DNA of 31,681 nt from IMG/VR virus record IMGVR_UViG_3300037557_000074, positions 1 through 31,681 of that record, one strand, 5' to 3'. Within the stretch, counting starts at the first letter, position 1. Each line of letters starts with the position of its first letter. The position numbers were made by a program, and so were the translations under genes. Below the pieces are notes generated by a model. That model was not told the DNA's origin, did no database searches, and saw only the letters and a list, made by a program, of their open reading frames with translations. Positions 16,118 to 25,300 of the stretch are shown piece after piece. The DNA comes from a virus.

Positions 16118-17691
16118 ATAAAATAAAAGCAGTAGCACTAAATCTACACGATCACAATACATATGATGGAGTGTGGCATAACCAAAGAGAAAGACAAACA
16201 CGATTTAAACATAACTTGCCATATTTCGCAGAAGCTTATGCTCATCAATCAGATGTATTAAATCCTAATGACTATAGATTGAATGATGAATTTACTGAAG
16301 AGTATTTTAAAAAAGAAGATGATAGTATACTAGCATTTACATATACTTATGGTGGTGTAAGGATGTCAAAGGAGCCTTTGCTTCAAACAGTTTTAAAAGG
16401 CCATGACGAGATATTTGATTGGCAACCTAAAAAGTTATGGGACCATTATTATAAAGATGGGATATACTTTATAGACCATCATCAATCACATGCTGCTTAT
16501 GCCTTTATTAATTCAGGTTTTGAGCAATCAGATAAATTAGCTATTGATGGTATTGGTAATAGATATAGATGTTGCTTCTTCGATAAGAATGATGTAATGA
16601 CCGATTTATCTAATGTACTACCTATTGGTTGGTTATGGAATCACATGGCAAACTTAACTGGGTTTGGTACATTAGGAGCTGGTAAACTTATGGGCCTATC
16701 TGCTTATGGCCAACGCAATGATTACTTCTATGAAATATTCGAAACAATACTTGCTGGTGAAATAACAGAAAAGAAGCAAGAAAAATTTGACCATATCGAT
16801 TTAAAAAAATATAGGAAACAAGATTTAGCATACACTCTTCAAGAATTCACAATAGATAAAATAAAAGAATTTGTTTATCCACTTAAAACCTCAGAGAATC
16901 TTTGTGTTGCTGGTGGTGTATCTTATAATGGTTATATGAATGAAGAGTTTACTAAAACATGGACGAATGTTCATGTACCTCCAGCTGTAGGTGATGAAGG
17001 TCAAGCTTGTGGGGTGTATCAACATGCTGACTATGTATTAAATAATAATAAGCATATAGTAGATACTTACTCTGGTAAAGCATACGATTGGAAACCTGGA
17101 AAAAATAAATATTTTGAATGGGGATATGAAGAATTATTATGGGAACCTCTTGATATGAAAAGAGTTGCTCAACAAATAGTTGATGGTAAAACAGTAGGTT
17201 GGTTTCAAGGTAAATCTGAGAGTGGTAATAGAGCATTGGGTAATAGAAGCATATTAGCAGACCCACGTAATCCTGACATAAAAGATATTATTAATAGTAC
17301 AATAAAAATGAGAGAAGACTTTAGACCATTTGCTCCTGTTGTAATGGAAGAATATTATCAAGACTACTTTGATACTAATCAACCATCTCCGTATATGTCA
17401 AGAATTATGCCAGTTAAATCTGATAAGATTCCTGGTGTAACACATGTTGATGGAACAGCAAGAATACAAACAGTGAATAGAGAACAAAATGAGAAGTACT
17501 ATGATATGATTCATGAGTTTTATAAATTAATAGGAATACCTATACTATTAAATACTAGCTTTAATTCTCAAGAACCTATTGTAGAAGAACCTTGGCATGC
17601 TATTAGAACGTTTAGAGAAACTGCTATAGATGTATTAGTAATTAATGATTGGATGTTAATTAAAAAAGTAACACATAATGGATGGGACTAA
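16114..17691 (+). CDS. NodU/CmcH-type carbamoyltransferase
   Basis: A 525-residue protein of usual family length. HD in NLHDHNTYDG at 10-19 and ERQTRFKH at 26-33 match the N-terminal start, HHQSHAAYAF at 122-131 is the metal/ATP site block, and AGKLMGLSAYGQ at 189-200 follows it. The C-terminal YrdC-like lobe has GKSESGNRALGNRSILADP and near the end ILLNTSFN. The family uses carbamoyl phosphate and ATP to make carbamoyl-AMP, then passes the carbamoyl group to a hydroxyl of a sugar or antibiotic. It follows the radical SAM gene in an ATGA overlap and overlaps the methyltransferase-like gene by one base. It suggests an O-carbamoyl group on the cluster's product. Confidence 0.92.
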   Translation: MNKIKAVALNLHDHNTYDGVWHNQRERQTRFKHNLPYFAEAYAHQSDVLNPNDYRLNDEFTEEYFKKEDDSILAFTYTYGGVRMSKEPLLQTVLKGHDEIFDWQPKKLWDHYYKDGIYFIDHHQSHAAYAFINSGFEQSDKLAIDGIGNRYRCCFFDKNDVMTDLSNVLPIGWLWNHMANLTGFGTLGAGKLMGLSAYGQRNDYFYEIFETILAGEITEKKQEKFDHIDLKKYRKQDLAYTLQEFTIDKIKEFVYPLKTSENLCVAGGVSYNGYMNEEFTKTWTNVHVPPAVGDEGQACGVYQHADYVLNNNKHIVDTYSGKAYDWKPGKNKYFEWGYEELLWEPLDMKRVAQQIVDGKTVGWFQGKSESGNRALGNRSILADPRNPDIKDIINSTIKMREDFRPFAPVVMEEYYQDYFDTNQPSPYMSRIMPVKSDKIPGVTHVDGTARIQTVNREQNEKYYDMIHEFYKLIGIPILLNTSFNSQEPIVEEPWHAIRTFRETAIDVLVINDWMLIKKVTHNGWD

Positions 17692-18437
17692 TGATAGATA
17701 GAGAAGAATTAACATATATTAAAAACATATTAGAATTATCTAATCAACCTTCAACGATAAATTTTAAATTACTTGAAAATATATTTACTATATTTGAACA
17801 TGAACCTGAACGTAAAGAAGATATATTTGATTCATTTAGCGCCAATCAAGTCAAAGGTAAATCACTATTAGTTAATCACTTAGATAAATTAAATCTTTTA
17901 AATAAAGATACTGAAGTTGTTATCTTTGGTTGTTGGTATGGAAGTGTTCTTATACCATTAATATCAGATAAAGTAAAAAAGATTACATGTATAGATGAAG
18001 ATGACCAAGCTATTACAATAGGTCGGAATAGATTATTTTATAAAGACAATAAAGTTGATTGGATAACCGGTGATGTGTTTGAAGAGTATAGAGATATGTT
18101 TGACACCGCAGATATATTTATTAATACTTCATGTGAACATATGAAGCCAATGTATCTTTGGGGACCAATAGGACCAAGGTCAATATGGAAAGATAATAAG
18201 TTTGTACCTGATTGGCTTGCTCACAAATGTTATAAGATACCTTGGTGGAGTAGAGTTAAACCTACTGCTCACTTTGCTTTTACTTCTAATAATATGATTG
18301 ATATACCAGGTCATATTAATTGTGTAAATAGTATAGAAGAATTTAAAGGACAACTACCTCCTGAAGCAGAGGTATTAATAGAGGATGAATTAGAAGACGA
18401 GAGAGGTATTAGATACATGTTAATAGGAAAGATATGA
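17691..18437 (+). CDS. Class I SAM-dependent methyltransferase-like protein
   Basis: A 248-residue protein. I chose ATG 17691, which forms TAATG with the previous stop, over the ATG at 17682 three residues earlier. VVIFGCWYGS at 76-85 is a variant of the glycine-rich motif I (usual Gly-x-Gly lost), and ITCIDEDDQAI at 98-108 holds an acidic residue at the end of the second strand, as in ribose-binding motif II. INTSCEHM near 144-151 is in the motif IV region. It may methylate an intermediate. Because motif I is imperfect, activity and even SAM use are not certain. Confidence 0.6.
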   Translation: MIDREELTYIKNILELSNQPSTINFKLLENIFTIFEHEPERKEDIFDSFSANQVKGKSLLVNHLDKLNLLNKDTEVVIFGCWYGSVLIPLISDKVKKITCIDEDDQAITIGRNRLFYKDNKVDWITGDVFEEYRDMFDTADIFINTSCEHMKPMYLWGPIGPRSIWKDNKFVPDWLAHKCYKIPWWSRVKPTAHFAFTSNNMIDIPGHINCVNSIEEFKGQLPPEAEVLIEDELEDERGIRYMLIGKI

Positions 18438-19312
18438 AAAGAATAGTTTATAGTATATATGTCGATGTACCGGCAGCTGAACATTTTGGTAATTCAAAAT
18501 ATACTTCACCAAATAAAAATGATTCAGAAGAGAAAGCAACCGAAACAATTAATGCTTTCCAAGGACATTATGATAGGCTCCTTGAAAATAAAAAAGATTA
18601 TGCTAAGAAGATAGGTGCAGCTTTTAAGATGTATACTTATGATGATAAGTATAAATCATTTGAAAAAAATATTCTTAAATTCTTTCCTGAATTAACTGGA
18701 TATGAAGTAATAAATTTTTATAAGATACATATCCTCTGTGAACTAGCAGATGTTTATGATGAAATTTTATATTTAGATTTTGATGCTGTACCTTTAACTA
18801 CTGAAAGTTTCTTTGATGCTTGGGATTTATCAAAGGGGATATGTGTTCTTCATAATAATGCTCATGTAATTAAGAGAGATGCTTTGAATTTTAATCATAG
18901 TATTAGAAGTCCATCAGCAAAATATTATAATTGTCAAGCTATGTTAATAGATGGTGGTTACCCTATTGCTAATGATGTAATTAATACTGGAATCATTGGT
19001 GCAAATGCAGAACATATAAAGCAGTTAGATTACTTTGGTGGGTTTGACCATATAATAGAAATGATGACAGCATTAAGAAGTGATGCATATGCAGACACTG
19101 GTTTATATCCTCAGAACATTCTTGATATGTTTAGGTATGATAACGAAACTATTTTCTCATATAAATTACAAGTTAATAATGTTAATGTACAATGGCTTGA
19201 TAATGAATGGCATTACTTCTTTGACAAGCAACGTTTCATTCCAGCTAAAACAAAAATAGTCCATGCAATCTGTAAAGATTTTGATTGTGTATGGAGAAGG
19301 TTAGATGCTTAA
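18434..19312 (+). CDS. GT-A fold glycosyltransferase-like protein (GT8-like)
   Basis: A 292-residue protein with AGGA at 18425-18428 before the ATG. EILYLDFDAVP at 110-120 contains the D115-x-D117 motif that binds the metal and sugar-nucleotide phosphates, preceded by a helix and Tyr-rich strand as in GT8 enzymes. IVHAICKDF near the C-terminus matches the closing His segment of this fold. The insert at 20-55 is rich in Asn, Glu and Thr. It transfers a sugar from a nucleotide donor to an unknown acceptor, in the cytoplasm (no membrane helix). First of three consecutive GT-A genes ending the operon. Confidence 0.75.
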   Translation: MKRIVYSIYVDVPAAEHFGNSKYTSPNKNDSEEKATETINAFQGHYDRLLENKKDYAKKIGAAFKMYTYDDKYKSFEKNILKFFPELTGYEVINFYKIHILCELADVYDEILYLDFDAVPLTTESFFDAWDLSKGICVLHNNAHVIKRDALNFNHSIRSPSAKYYNCQAMLIDGGYPIANDVINTGIIGANAEHIKQLDYFGGFDHIIEMMTALRSDAYADTGLYPQNILDMFRYDNETIFSYKLQVNNVNVQWLDNEWHYFFDKQRFIPAKTKIVHAICKDFDCVWRRLDA

Positions 19313-20075
19313 GATATGTACAGTATATTTTGGAAATAAATATACTCCAGATTATGTAGGTAAATTGTTTGATAGTATAAGGAGAAACTCAAGCATTCCA
19401 TTTCAATCTATATGTGTAAGTGATAATCCTAATGTTAAAGCAGATGTAGTACTACCATATAATTATAATAGCAATATTAAATTACATTGGCATAAGCTTA
19501 AATTCTTTTCTCCTAACTATGCATATCAAAATCCAGGTGATGATATTATAGTAATGGATATTGACCAAGTTATTGCAGGCAATGTTGATGAACTTATAGG
19601 ACACCCAGTAGAAGACGGTGAATTAATTACTTATGGTGTGTGGTGGAACTCAGAAAAATTAATAGAACATGGATTAACATTACAAACCAACGGTGGGTTT
19701 TATAAATTTAAATCTGGAACTTTATCATATGTATGGGATGACTTCATTGCATCTCCTGAATATTGGCAAATGAAATTTTTTAATGATGAAGTTGTTCATT
19801 ACAGATATTATGGAGAACAAAATTATGTTAATTGGAAAGTGTTTTGGGAAGCTAAAGCAAACGTAATTAAAACACCAGAGAAATGGATAGCTAAATATCA
19901 TAGTGATGATTACTTTGCAAACATTAAACTTAATAAAAAGTATTGTGAAATGTTTGATGCTGATTACATGATTTTAGATGATATAAATCCTAACATTAAA
20001 GTAATACATTTTCTAGGTCCAGAAGAAACTATACATAAAAATAATCTTAAATGGATTGAGGATAACTGGAAATGA
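19305..20075 (+). CDS. GT-A fold glycosyltransferase-like protein
   Basis: A 256-residue protein; GGAG and AAGG at 19293-19300 precede the ATG at 19305. VYFGNKYTPDYVGKLFDSI opens with the nucleotide-binding strand, and IIVMDIDQVIAGNVDEL at 81-97 contains D85-x-D87. VIHFLGPEETIHKN at the C-terminus is in the position of the family's conserved His-x-x-Gly-x-x-Lys. It starts inside the previous gene's last codons and ends with an ATGA overlap. Similarity in the opening and the DxD region links it to the next gene as a probable paralogue. Confidence 0.75.
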   Translation: MLKICTVYFGNKYTPDYVGKLFDSIRRNSSIPFQSICVSDNPNVKADVVLPYNYNSNIKLHWHKLKFFSPNYAYQNPGDDIIVMDIDQVIAGNVDELIGHPVEDGELITYGVWWNSEKLIEHGLTLQTNGGFYKFKSGTLSYVWDDFIASPEYWQMKFFNDEVVHYRYYGEQNYVNWKVFWEAKANVIKTPEKWIAKYHSDDYFANIKLNKKYCEMFDADYMILDDINPNIKVIHFLGPEETIHKNNLKWIEDNWK

Positions 20076-20644
20076 AAAGAATAATTTGTTGTAGGTTTGG
20101 TGATAAGTTTACTCAATGGCATGTTGATAACTTAAAGTATATGATAGACACTCATTCTGGTTTAGAGTATGATACCTTTGAAGTTATTGAAGAAAACTTA
20201 TATGGTAACTGGTATAATAAATTCCAAATGTATGATAGGTTTAGAGATGGGCAGAATTTATATTTTGATTTAGATGTGGTTATCTATAACAAGTTACCAA
20301 ACTTATGGAGAGAAAAATTTACATTGTTAGATGATAAGTGGTGGAGACCAGACTTTGGACATACACCACTCAACTCATCTATTGTTTCTTGGACTGGTGA
20401 TGTATCTCATATATGGGAAAAGTTCTGGCCTTATGCAGATGTCTATATGAAAAAATATAATAAGGGAAGCGATGAGTTTTATTATAATGAAATTGAATAT
20501 AATATATTCGACCCAGTATGTCCAAAGATAGATACCTCTGAACCGCATGCTGCAATGGGAATTGTTACATTAGGTCAACTGCATCACCTAATGGAAGAAG
20601 GCTGGACCGGTTGGTGGTCTAATTATTTCATGCCTTCTTCTTAA
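20072..20644 (+). CDS. GT-A fold glycosyltransferase-like protein, shortened
   Basis: A 190-residue protein. ICCRFGDKFTQWHVDNLKYM corresponds to the opening of the gene before it, and NLYFDLDVVI at 62-71 contains D66-x-D68. It is 66 residues shorter than its neighbour, and lacks that gene's closing HFLGPEE segment, so it could be a reduced but active enzyme or a non-catalytic partner. It is the last gene of the rightward operon. Its stop (20642-20644) overlaps the stop of the converging tail gene within TTAA. Confidence 0.7.
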   Translation: MKRIICCRFGDKFTQWHVDNLKYMIDTHSGLEYDTFEVIEENLYGNWYNKFQMYDRFRDGQNLYFDLDVVIYNKLPNLWREKFTLLDDKWWRPDFGHTPLNSSIVSWTGDVSHIWEKFWPYADVYMKKYNKGSDEFYYNEIEYNIFDPVCPKIDTSEPHAAMGIVTLGQLHHLMEEGWTGWWSNYFMPSS

Positions 20645-21408
20645 ACTTTATTTAGTCCAGCTTTTTTACGCTGAGCCTCAGTCAATTTACGTTTAGCCGG
20701 TTTTTGTCCAGCCACTATACTTTGGCCTGCTTTTCTAGCTTTAATAACTTTAGCAGGAGTATCTACTTCAGCACCAGCACCTAAATCTCCATGTTCAATA
20801 GGTTCAGCTTCAACTTTTTCTAGTTCTGCCTCATTCTCTTTAGGGTCAGAATCAGCAGGGACATCAGACCGATGATCTCTTACACCAACAATTTGAAATG
20901 CTCTTTGTAATACTTCAATTTTATTTTTACCTTTCCTTAATGCTGTCTTATTACTAGTATCAGTTGATTCTCTAATTTCTTGTATATCAAATAACGCTAG
21001 CTTCAAAGCAAATAGGTGGTCTTCATTTTCCATGTTAGTAAAAATAGTATTAACAATCGTAGGATAGATTTGAGTCTTTGTTAATAATGAATCAATATCA
21101 ACTGCATTGTTTGCAACTGCCTCTGCTTCATTAAACTCATCAGCAATAATACTTCTTGCCGTTGCTAAGAAAGCATCGCTCTCTGCTCTTTTTGATTCCC
21201 ACGTTTGTTCATGAAGTTGGTCTTCAGTAACAAGCTTTAGTAATGCTTTATACTCTACACTCTTTGGGTCCGCCTCAATAACATGTGGGGTGAGTGTTTT
21301 TGTTTCTGTATGAGGCATGTCAAGTAACACCTCAATGTTTTTACGCTCTTCATCTAAGAAGGTAGCTGAGACATAAGTCTTTTTGTTAATCATTGTAGCT
21401 GTTGCCAT
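20641..21408 (-). CDS. Unknown protein of the tail region, Lys-rich C-terminus
   Basis: A 255-residue protein with a strong GAGGAAAG ribosome site before the ATG at 21408. The first 60 residues are beta-like, residues 60-170 are mostly helical, and 190-230 is a Glu/Ala/Pro-rich linker. The tail KRKLTEAQRKKAGLNKV is strongly basic. I do not recognise a family. It begins on the stop of the repeat protein upstream (TAATG), so it is translated with the virion genes and may be a structural or assembly protein. It is the last gene of the leftward set. Confidence 0.65.
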   Translation of the reverse strand: MATATMINKKTYVSATFLDEERKNIEVLLDMPHTETKTLTPHVIEADPKSVEYKALLKLVTEDQLHEQTWESKRAESDAFLATARSIIADEFNEAEAVANNAVDIDSLLTKTQIYPTIVNTIFTNMENEDHLFALKLALFDIQEIRESTDTSNKTALRKGKNKIEVLQRAFQIVGVRDHRSDVPADSDPKENEAELEKVEAEPIEHGDLGAGAEVDTPAKVIKARKAGQSIVAGQKPAKRKLTEAQRKKAGLNKV

Positions 21409-22319
21409 TATTCTTTCCTCGCTTTTAAATAGTATGTTGAAATAGTTGCCGCTGAACCAGCCGGGAATTCTTGTGTTCTATAGTCATCAGTATTAACATA
21501 TCTTTGCTGGTATGTTGAGCTATTCAATTTAGTGTTAACCATACCTGAACCTAATGTAGTACCTGAGCCATCGATATAATATCTTACTCTATTACCAGAT
21601 AAACTTTCTGCCGTGTATCTAATACATTCTTTCATGATAACATCAAACTCTCCTGATGTAAGTTCTTCAAGGTTACCACTAGAATTAATAGTCATTGGTG
21701 TTGCAGAGTATGCAACATCTGTGCCATTAGATCTATGAAGGTAATAGTTAGTTATAGTTGTTGGTTGGTCTTGTGTTTCTCCAATACCACCAGCAGTATA
21801 TGCTCCAGCATCTGCACGTGTATCTGAAAAGACCGCTGTTGTTGAAACATTAGTATAGCCAGATGGTGCTGAAGTAGATGTACCTATTTGATATGGTATC
21901 GCTGCTATCACAGCATCAATCGCAGCACTAGCATATGTATCATACATTTCTTGTTGTGTCATAGCTTTTACATTATTGCTACTATCAATGTATGCTGGAA
22001 ATCTAAGATTATTTGTATCAGCTGGTGCACCTGCCGATGCAAGCCCTTGGCTAATCTTATCATAGCTTACTGTTACTGTACTTACGTCAGGTGTCTCTCC
22101 AGCAGATCGATAGCTACTCGCATGAGTAGTACTCGCTCCTGCTTGAGTTCTTGTATCACTCATAGCATCTAATGTACCACTACTACCAACTTGAGATAAT
22201 GTAACAGAAGGATCTGATAGATATAAGTATGCCATTCGCGATATGCAATTGTTATAATCGGTACTTGACATTTCTCTAACATTAGTACCATTTAATTTTA
22301 GGGGTGTTCTGCTTGCCAT
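21408..22319 (-). CDS. Virion-type protein of three tandem divergent repeats
   Basis: A 303-residue protein. Three repeats of about 90 residues cover nearly all of it, at 5-90, 108-195 and 208-301. Each begins with an Asn-rich strand followed by an M/L-x-E/Q helix (VREMSSTDY, VKAMTQQEM, LEELTSGEF), then a Ser/Thr/Gly-rich part, an Arg-containing turn (SDTRTQAG, SDTRADAG, DYRTQEFPAG) and ends in a strand near S/T-I-x-x-Y-Y. No known family is recognised. Position between the fibre genes and the 255-aa gene suggests a virion part. No clear Shine-Dalgarno sequence is present; two late-type boxes lie just upstream. Confidence 0.7.
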   Translation of the reverse strand: MASRTPLKLNGTNVREMSSTDYNNCISRMAYLYLSDPSVTLSQVGSSGTLDAMSDTRTQAGASTTHASSYRSAGETPDVSTVTVSYDKISQGLASAGAPADTNNLRFPAYIDSSNNVKAMTQQEMYDTYASAAIDAVIAAIPYQIGTSTSAPSGYTNVSTTAVFSDTRADAGAYTAGGIGETQDQPTTITNYYLHRSNGTDVAYSATPMTINSSGNLEELTSGEFDVIMKECIRYTAESLSGNRVRYYIDGSGTTLGSGMVNTKLNSSTYQQRYVNTDDYRTQEFPAGSAATISTYYLKARKE

Positions 22320-22324
22320 AGTAT

Positions 22325-22332
22325 TATTTATA
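22325..22332 (-). promoter_or_regulatory. Late-type promoter box close to the ATG
   Basis: Exact TATAAATA on the minus strand, ending only 5 bp before the ATG at 22319. Transcription from it would give an almost leaderless message, so it may be the less used of the pair. Confidence 0.4.
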
Positions 22333-22344
22333 TTCCCGTGTTAA

Positions 22345-22385
22345 GTCTATTTATATTAATCTTTAAAAGAAAAATATAAATAGAC
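22345..22385. repeat. 13-bp inverted repeat carrying two opposed late-promoter boxes
   Basis: GTCTATTTATATT at 22345-22357 and AATATAAATAGAC at 22373-22385 are perfect reverse complements around a 15-bp A+T-rich centre. Each arm contains TATAAATA: minus strand in the left arm and plus strand in the right arm (22375-22382), the latter pointing into the end of the fibre gene. It lies in the 76-bp gap between two tail genes. Confidence 0.75.
22348..22355 (-). promoter_or_regulatory. T4-type late promoter for the repeat protein gene
   Basis: Exact TATAAATA followed by GA on the minus strand, 28 bp before the ATG at 22319, which is the usual distance in this window. It lies in the left arm of a 13-bp inverted repeat. 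Confidence 0.6.
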
Positions 22386-22395
22386 GTTGTTATAA

Positions 22396-25300
22396 TTAAG
22401 CTCCTGCTCCGTAAATTGTATTAACAGTTGTTCCTGCCGAGTTAATAATCAATAGTGTTGCTAATGATTTTAATTCAGCTGAACCAACAGCATCATTTGC
22501 AATATGCTCTTCATCAATAGAGTCTGCAGCATAGTGTTCAGAGTTAATAACATCATCACCAATATGAGTAGCGTTTACTTGGTCATCTCCAATCTTTGAA
22601 GCTGTTATACAATCTGCCGCTAAGTGAGCATTATCTATTGATAGGTCTACATACTGGTCAGAATCAACTGAGTTTGCAGACATATGAGCTAAGTCAATGC
22701 TTCCATCAACATACTGGTCTGAATCAACTGAGTTAGCTGACATATGGTCTAGGTCAATAGCACCACTTGCAATCTCTGCCGAGTCAACTGCATCTGCTTG
22801 TATTGTTGCAACTGCTGTTACATTAGCTGAGCCATCAAAACTTCCTGAACTCCAAACCACATCTCCTGTTTGGGCAATAGTTCTGGCAGTTGCTAATGCT
22901 GTTGCTGTAGTAGCATTTCCAGTCCAAGTACCATTACCATTACCTTCTAAGTTAGCAACTAAAGTACCAACTGCATAGCCAGTACCAGCTGTGTTAACTG
23001 TTGTAGTAGGTTCTGCTTGGTTGTCTTTAAATAGCTTCCACTTACCTGAATCAGAAGCATCTCTAAATAAACCACCATAAAGGTCTTGTGAACCAGAGGT
23101 ATCATACAATCCGTATAGACCAATATCAACTGCATCAGCTGCACCATTGTTTGTAGCCATACTCAATAGTGGGTCTGCAACTTCGATAGTTGTTGAACTA
23201 ACTGAAGTGTTAGTACCAGACACCGTTAAGTTACCAGCAATGGTTACATTATCTGGTAAACCGATTGTGATTGTTCCTGAACTCTCAGCAACATTAACCT
23301 CATTGGTAGTTCCAGCAAAAGTAACTGTTGAACCAAGAGCCATAGCTGTAGTGTTTGAACCATCACTTACAGTAATGGATGAGTTAGCCATGTGAACATT
23401 GTCCACTGAACCATCTACATACTGGTCTGAATCAACCGAGTTAGCACTCATATGAGCTAGGTCAATTGACCCATCAACATATTGATCGCTATCAATAGAG
23501 TTAACTGACATATGTTCTAGGTCTACTGCACCTGCCGCGATGTGTTCACTATTAACAACATCATCTGCAATCAATGCTGCAGTGATTTGATCTGCTGCTA
23601 TATGAGCTGTGTCAATTGAACCATCAACATACTGGTCTGAATCGATAGAATTAACACTCATATGTGCCAAGTCTATTGAACCATCAACTATATGTTCTGA
23701 ATCAATCTGGTCATCTGCAATCAATGCTGATGTAATCTGATCTGCTGCAATGTGAGCAGTATCAATTGAACCATCTACATACTGGTCACTATCTACCGAG
23801 TTGGCAGACATATGGGCCAGGTCAATAGAACCATCAACATACTGGTCTGAATCAATAGAGTTAACTGACATATGAGATAAGTCTACTGAACCATCTACTA
23901 GTTCTGCTGAATCAACTGTGTTAGCTTGAAGAGCAGCCGCAGCTGTTACATTAGCTGAACCATCGAAACTTGCCGATGTCCATACAACATCTCCTGTCAT
24001 TCCTATTGTTCTACCAGTTGCTAACGCTGTAGCAGTAGTAGCATTACCAGCTACAGCACCTGTAATATTACCTTCGATGTCTGCAACTAATGTACCTTTA
24101 ACATATCCAGTACCTGAGGTATTAACTGTTGTAGTAGGTACAGCTTGAGTATCTTTAAATAGTTTCCACTTACCAGAATCATTAGCATCTCTGAACATTC
24201 CACTATATAAGTCTTGTGAACCTGATGTATCATACAAACCATAGAATCCAATATCAACCGCGTCAGCTGCATTGTTATTCGTAGCTAATGCAAGTAATGG
24301 GTCAGCAACATTAATTGTTGTTGAGGATATTGTTGTTTGAGTTCCTGATACTGTTAGGTTACCAGCAATGGTTACATTATCTGGTAAACCAATTGTTATC
24401 GTACCAGAACTTTCACCAACTTCAACCTCATTAGCAGTACCACTAAATGTAGCTGTACCACCTAAAGACAATGCTGTAGAGTTTGAACCATCTGTAACTG
24501 TTAGAGTTGAATTAGCTAAGTGAACATTATCAACCGAACCATCAACGTATTGGTCACTGTCTACTGAGTTAGCAGACATATGAGCTAAGTCAACCGAACC
24601 ATCAACTATATGTTCAGAATCGATTTGGTCATCTGCTATTAATGCTGATGTAATATTATCAGCTGCTATATGAGCTGTATCAATAGAGCCATCAACATAC
24701 TGGTCTGAATCAACTGAGTTAGCTGACATATGAACCAGGTCAATAGAGCCATCGACATATTGGTCACTGTCTACAGAGTTTGCTGACATATGAGCTAAGT
24801 CAATTGAACCATCAACGTATTGGTCTGAATCGATAGAGTTAACACTCATGTGAGCTAAGTCAATAGCACCACTTGTAATCTCTGCACTATCAACTGCGTT
24901 AGCTTGAATAGTTGCAACCGCAGTTACATTAGCTGAACCATCGAAACTTCCTGATGACCAGACTACATCGCCTGTTTGAGCAATCGTTCTACCAGTTGCT
25001 AAAGCAGTTGCTGTAGTAGAGTTACCTGATAGAGCTCCTTCAACATTTGAAACTAAGGTACCAACTGCATAGCCAGTGCCAGCAGTGTTAACCGTTGTAG
25101 TAGGGACAGCTTGAGTATCCTTAAAGATTTTCCATTTACCTGAATCGGAAGCATCTCTAAATATACCACCGTATAAATCTTGCGAACCTGATGTATCATA
25201 CAATCCATATAAACCTATGTCCACTGCATCAGCTGCATTGTTACTAGTAGCTAATGAAAGCATTGGGTCTGCTACCTCAATAGTAGTTGAGGAAACAGTT

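Noticed and set aside
20645-20700. Rho-independent terminator after the rightward cluster
   Set aside because: A T run near 20661 is not preceded by a stable G+C hairpin, and it lies inside the converging gene.
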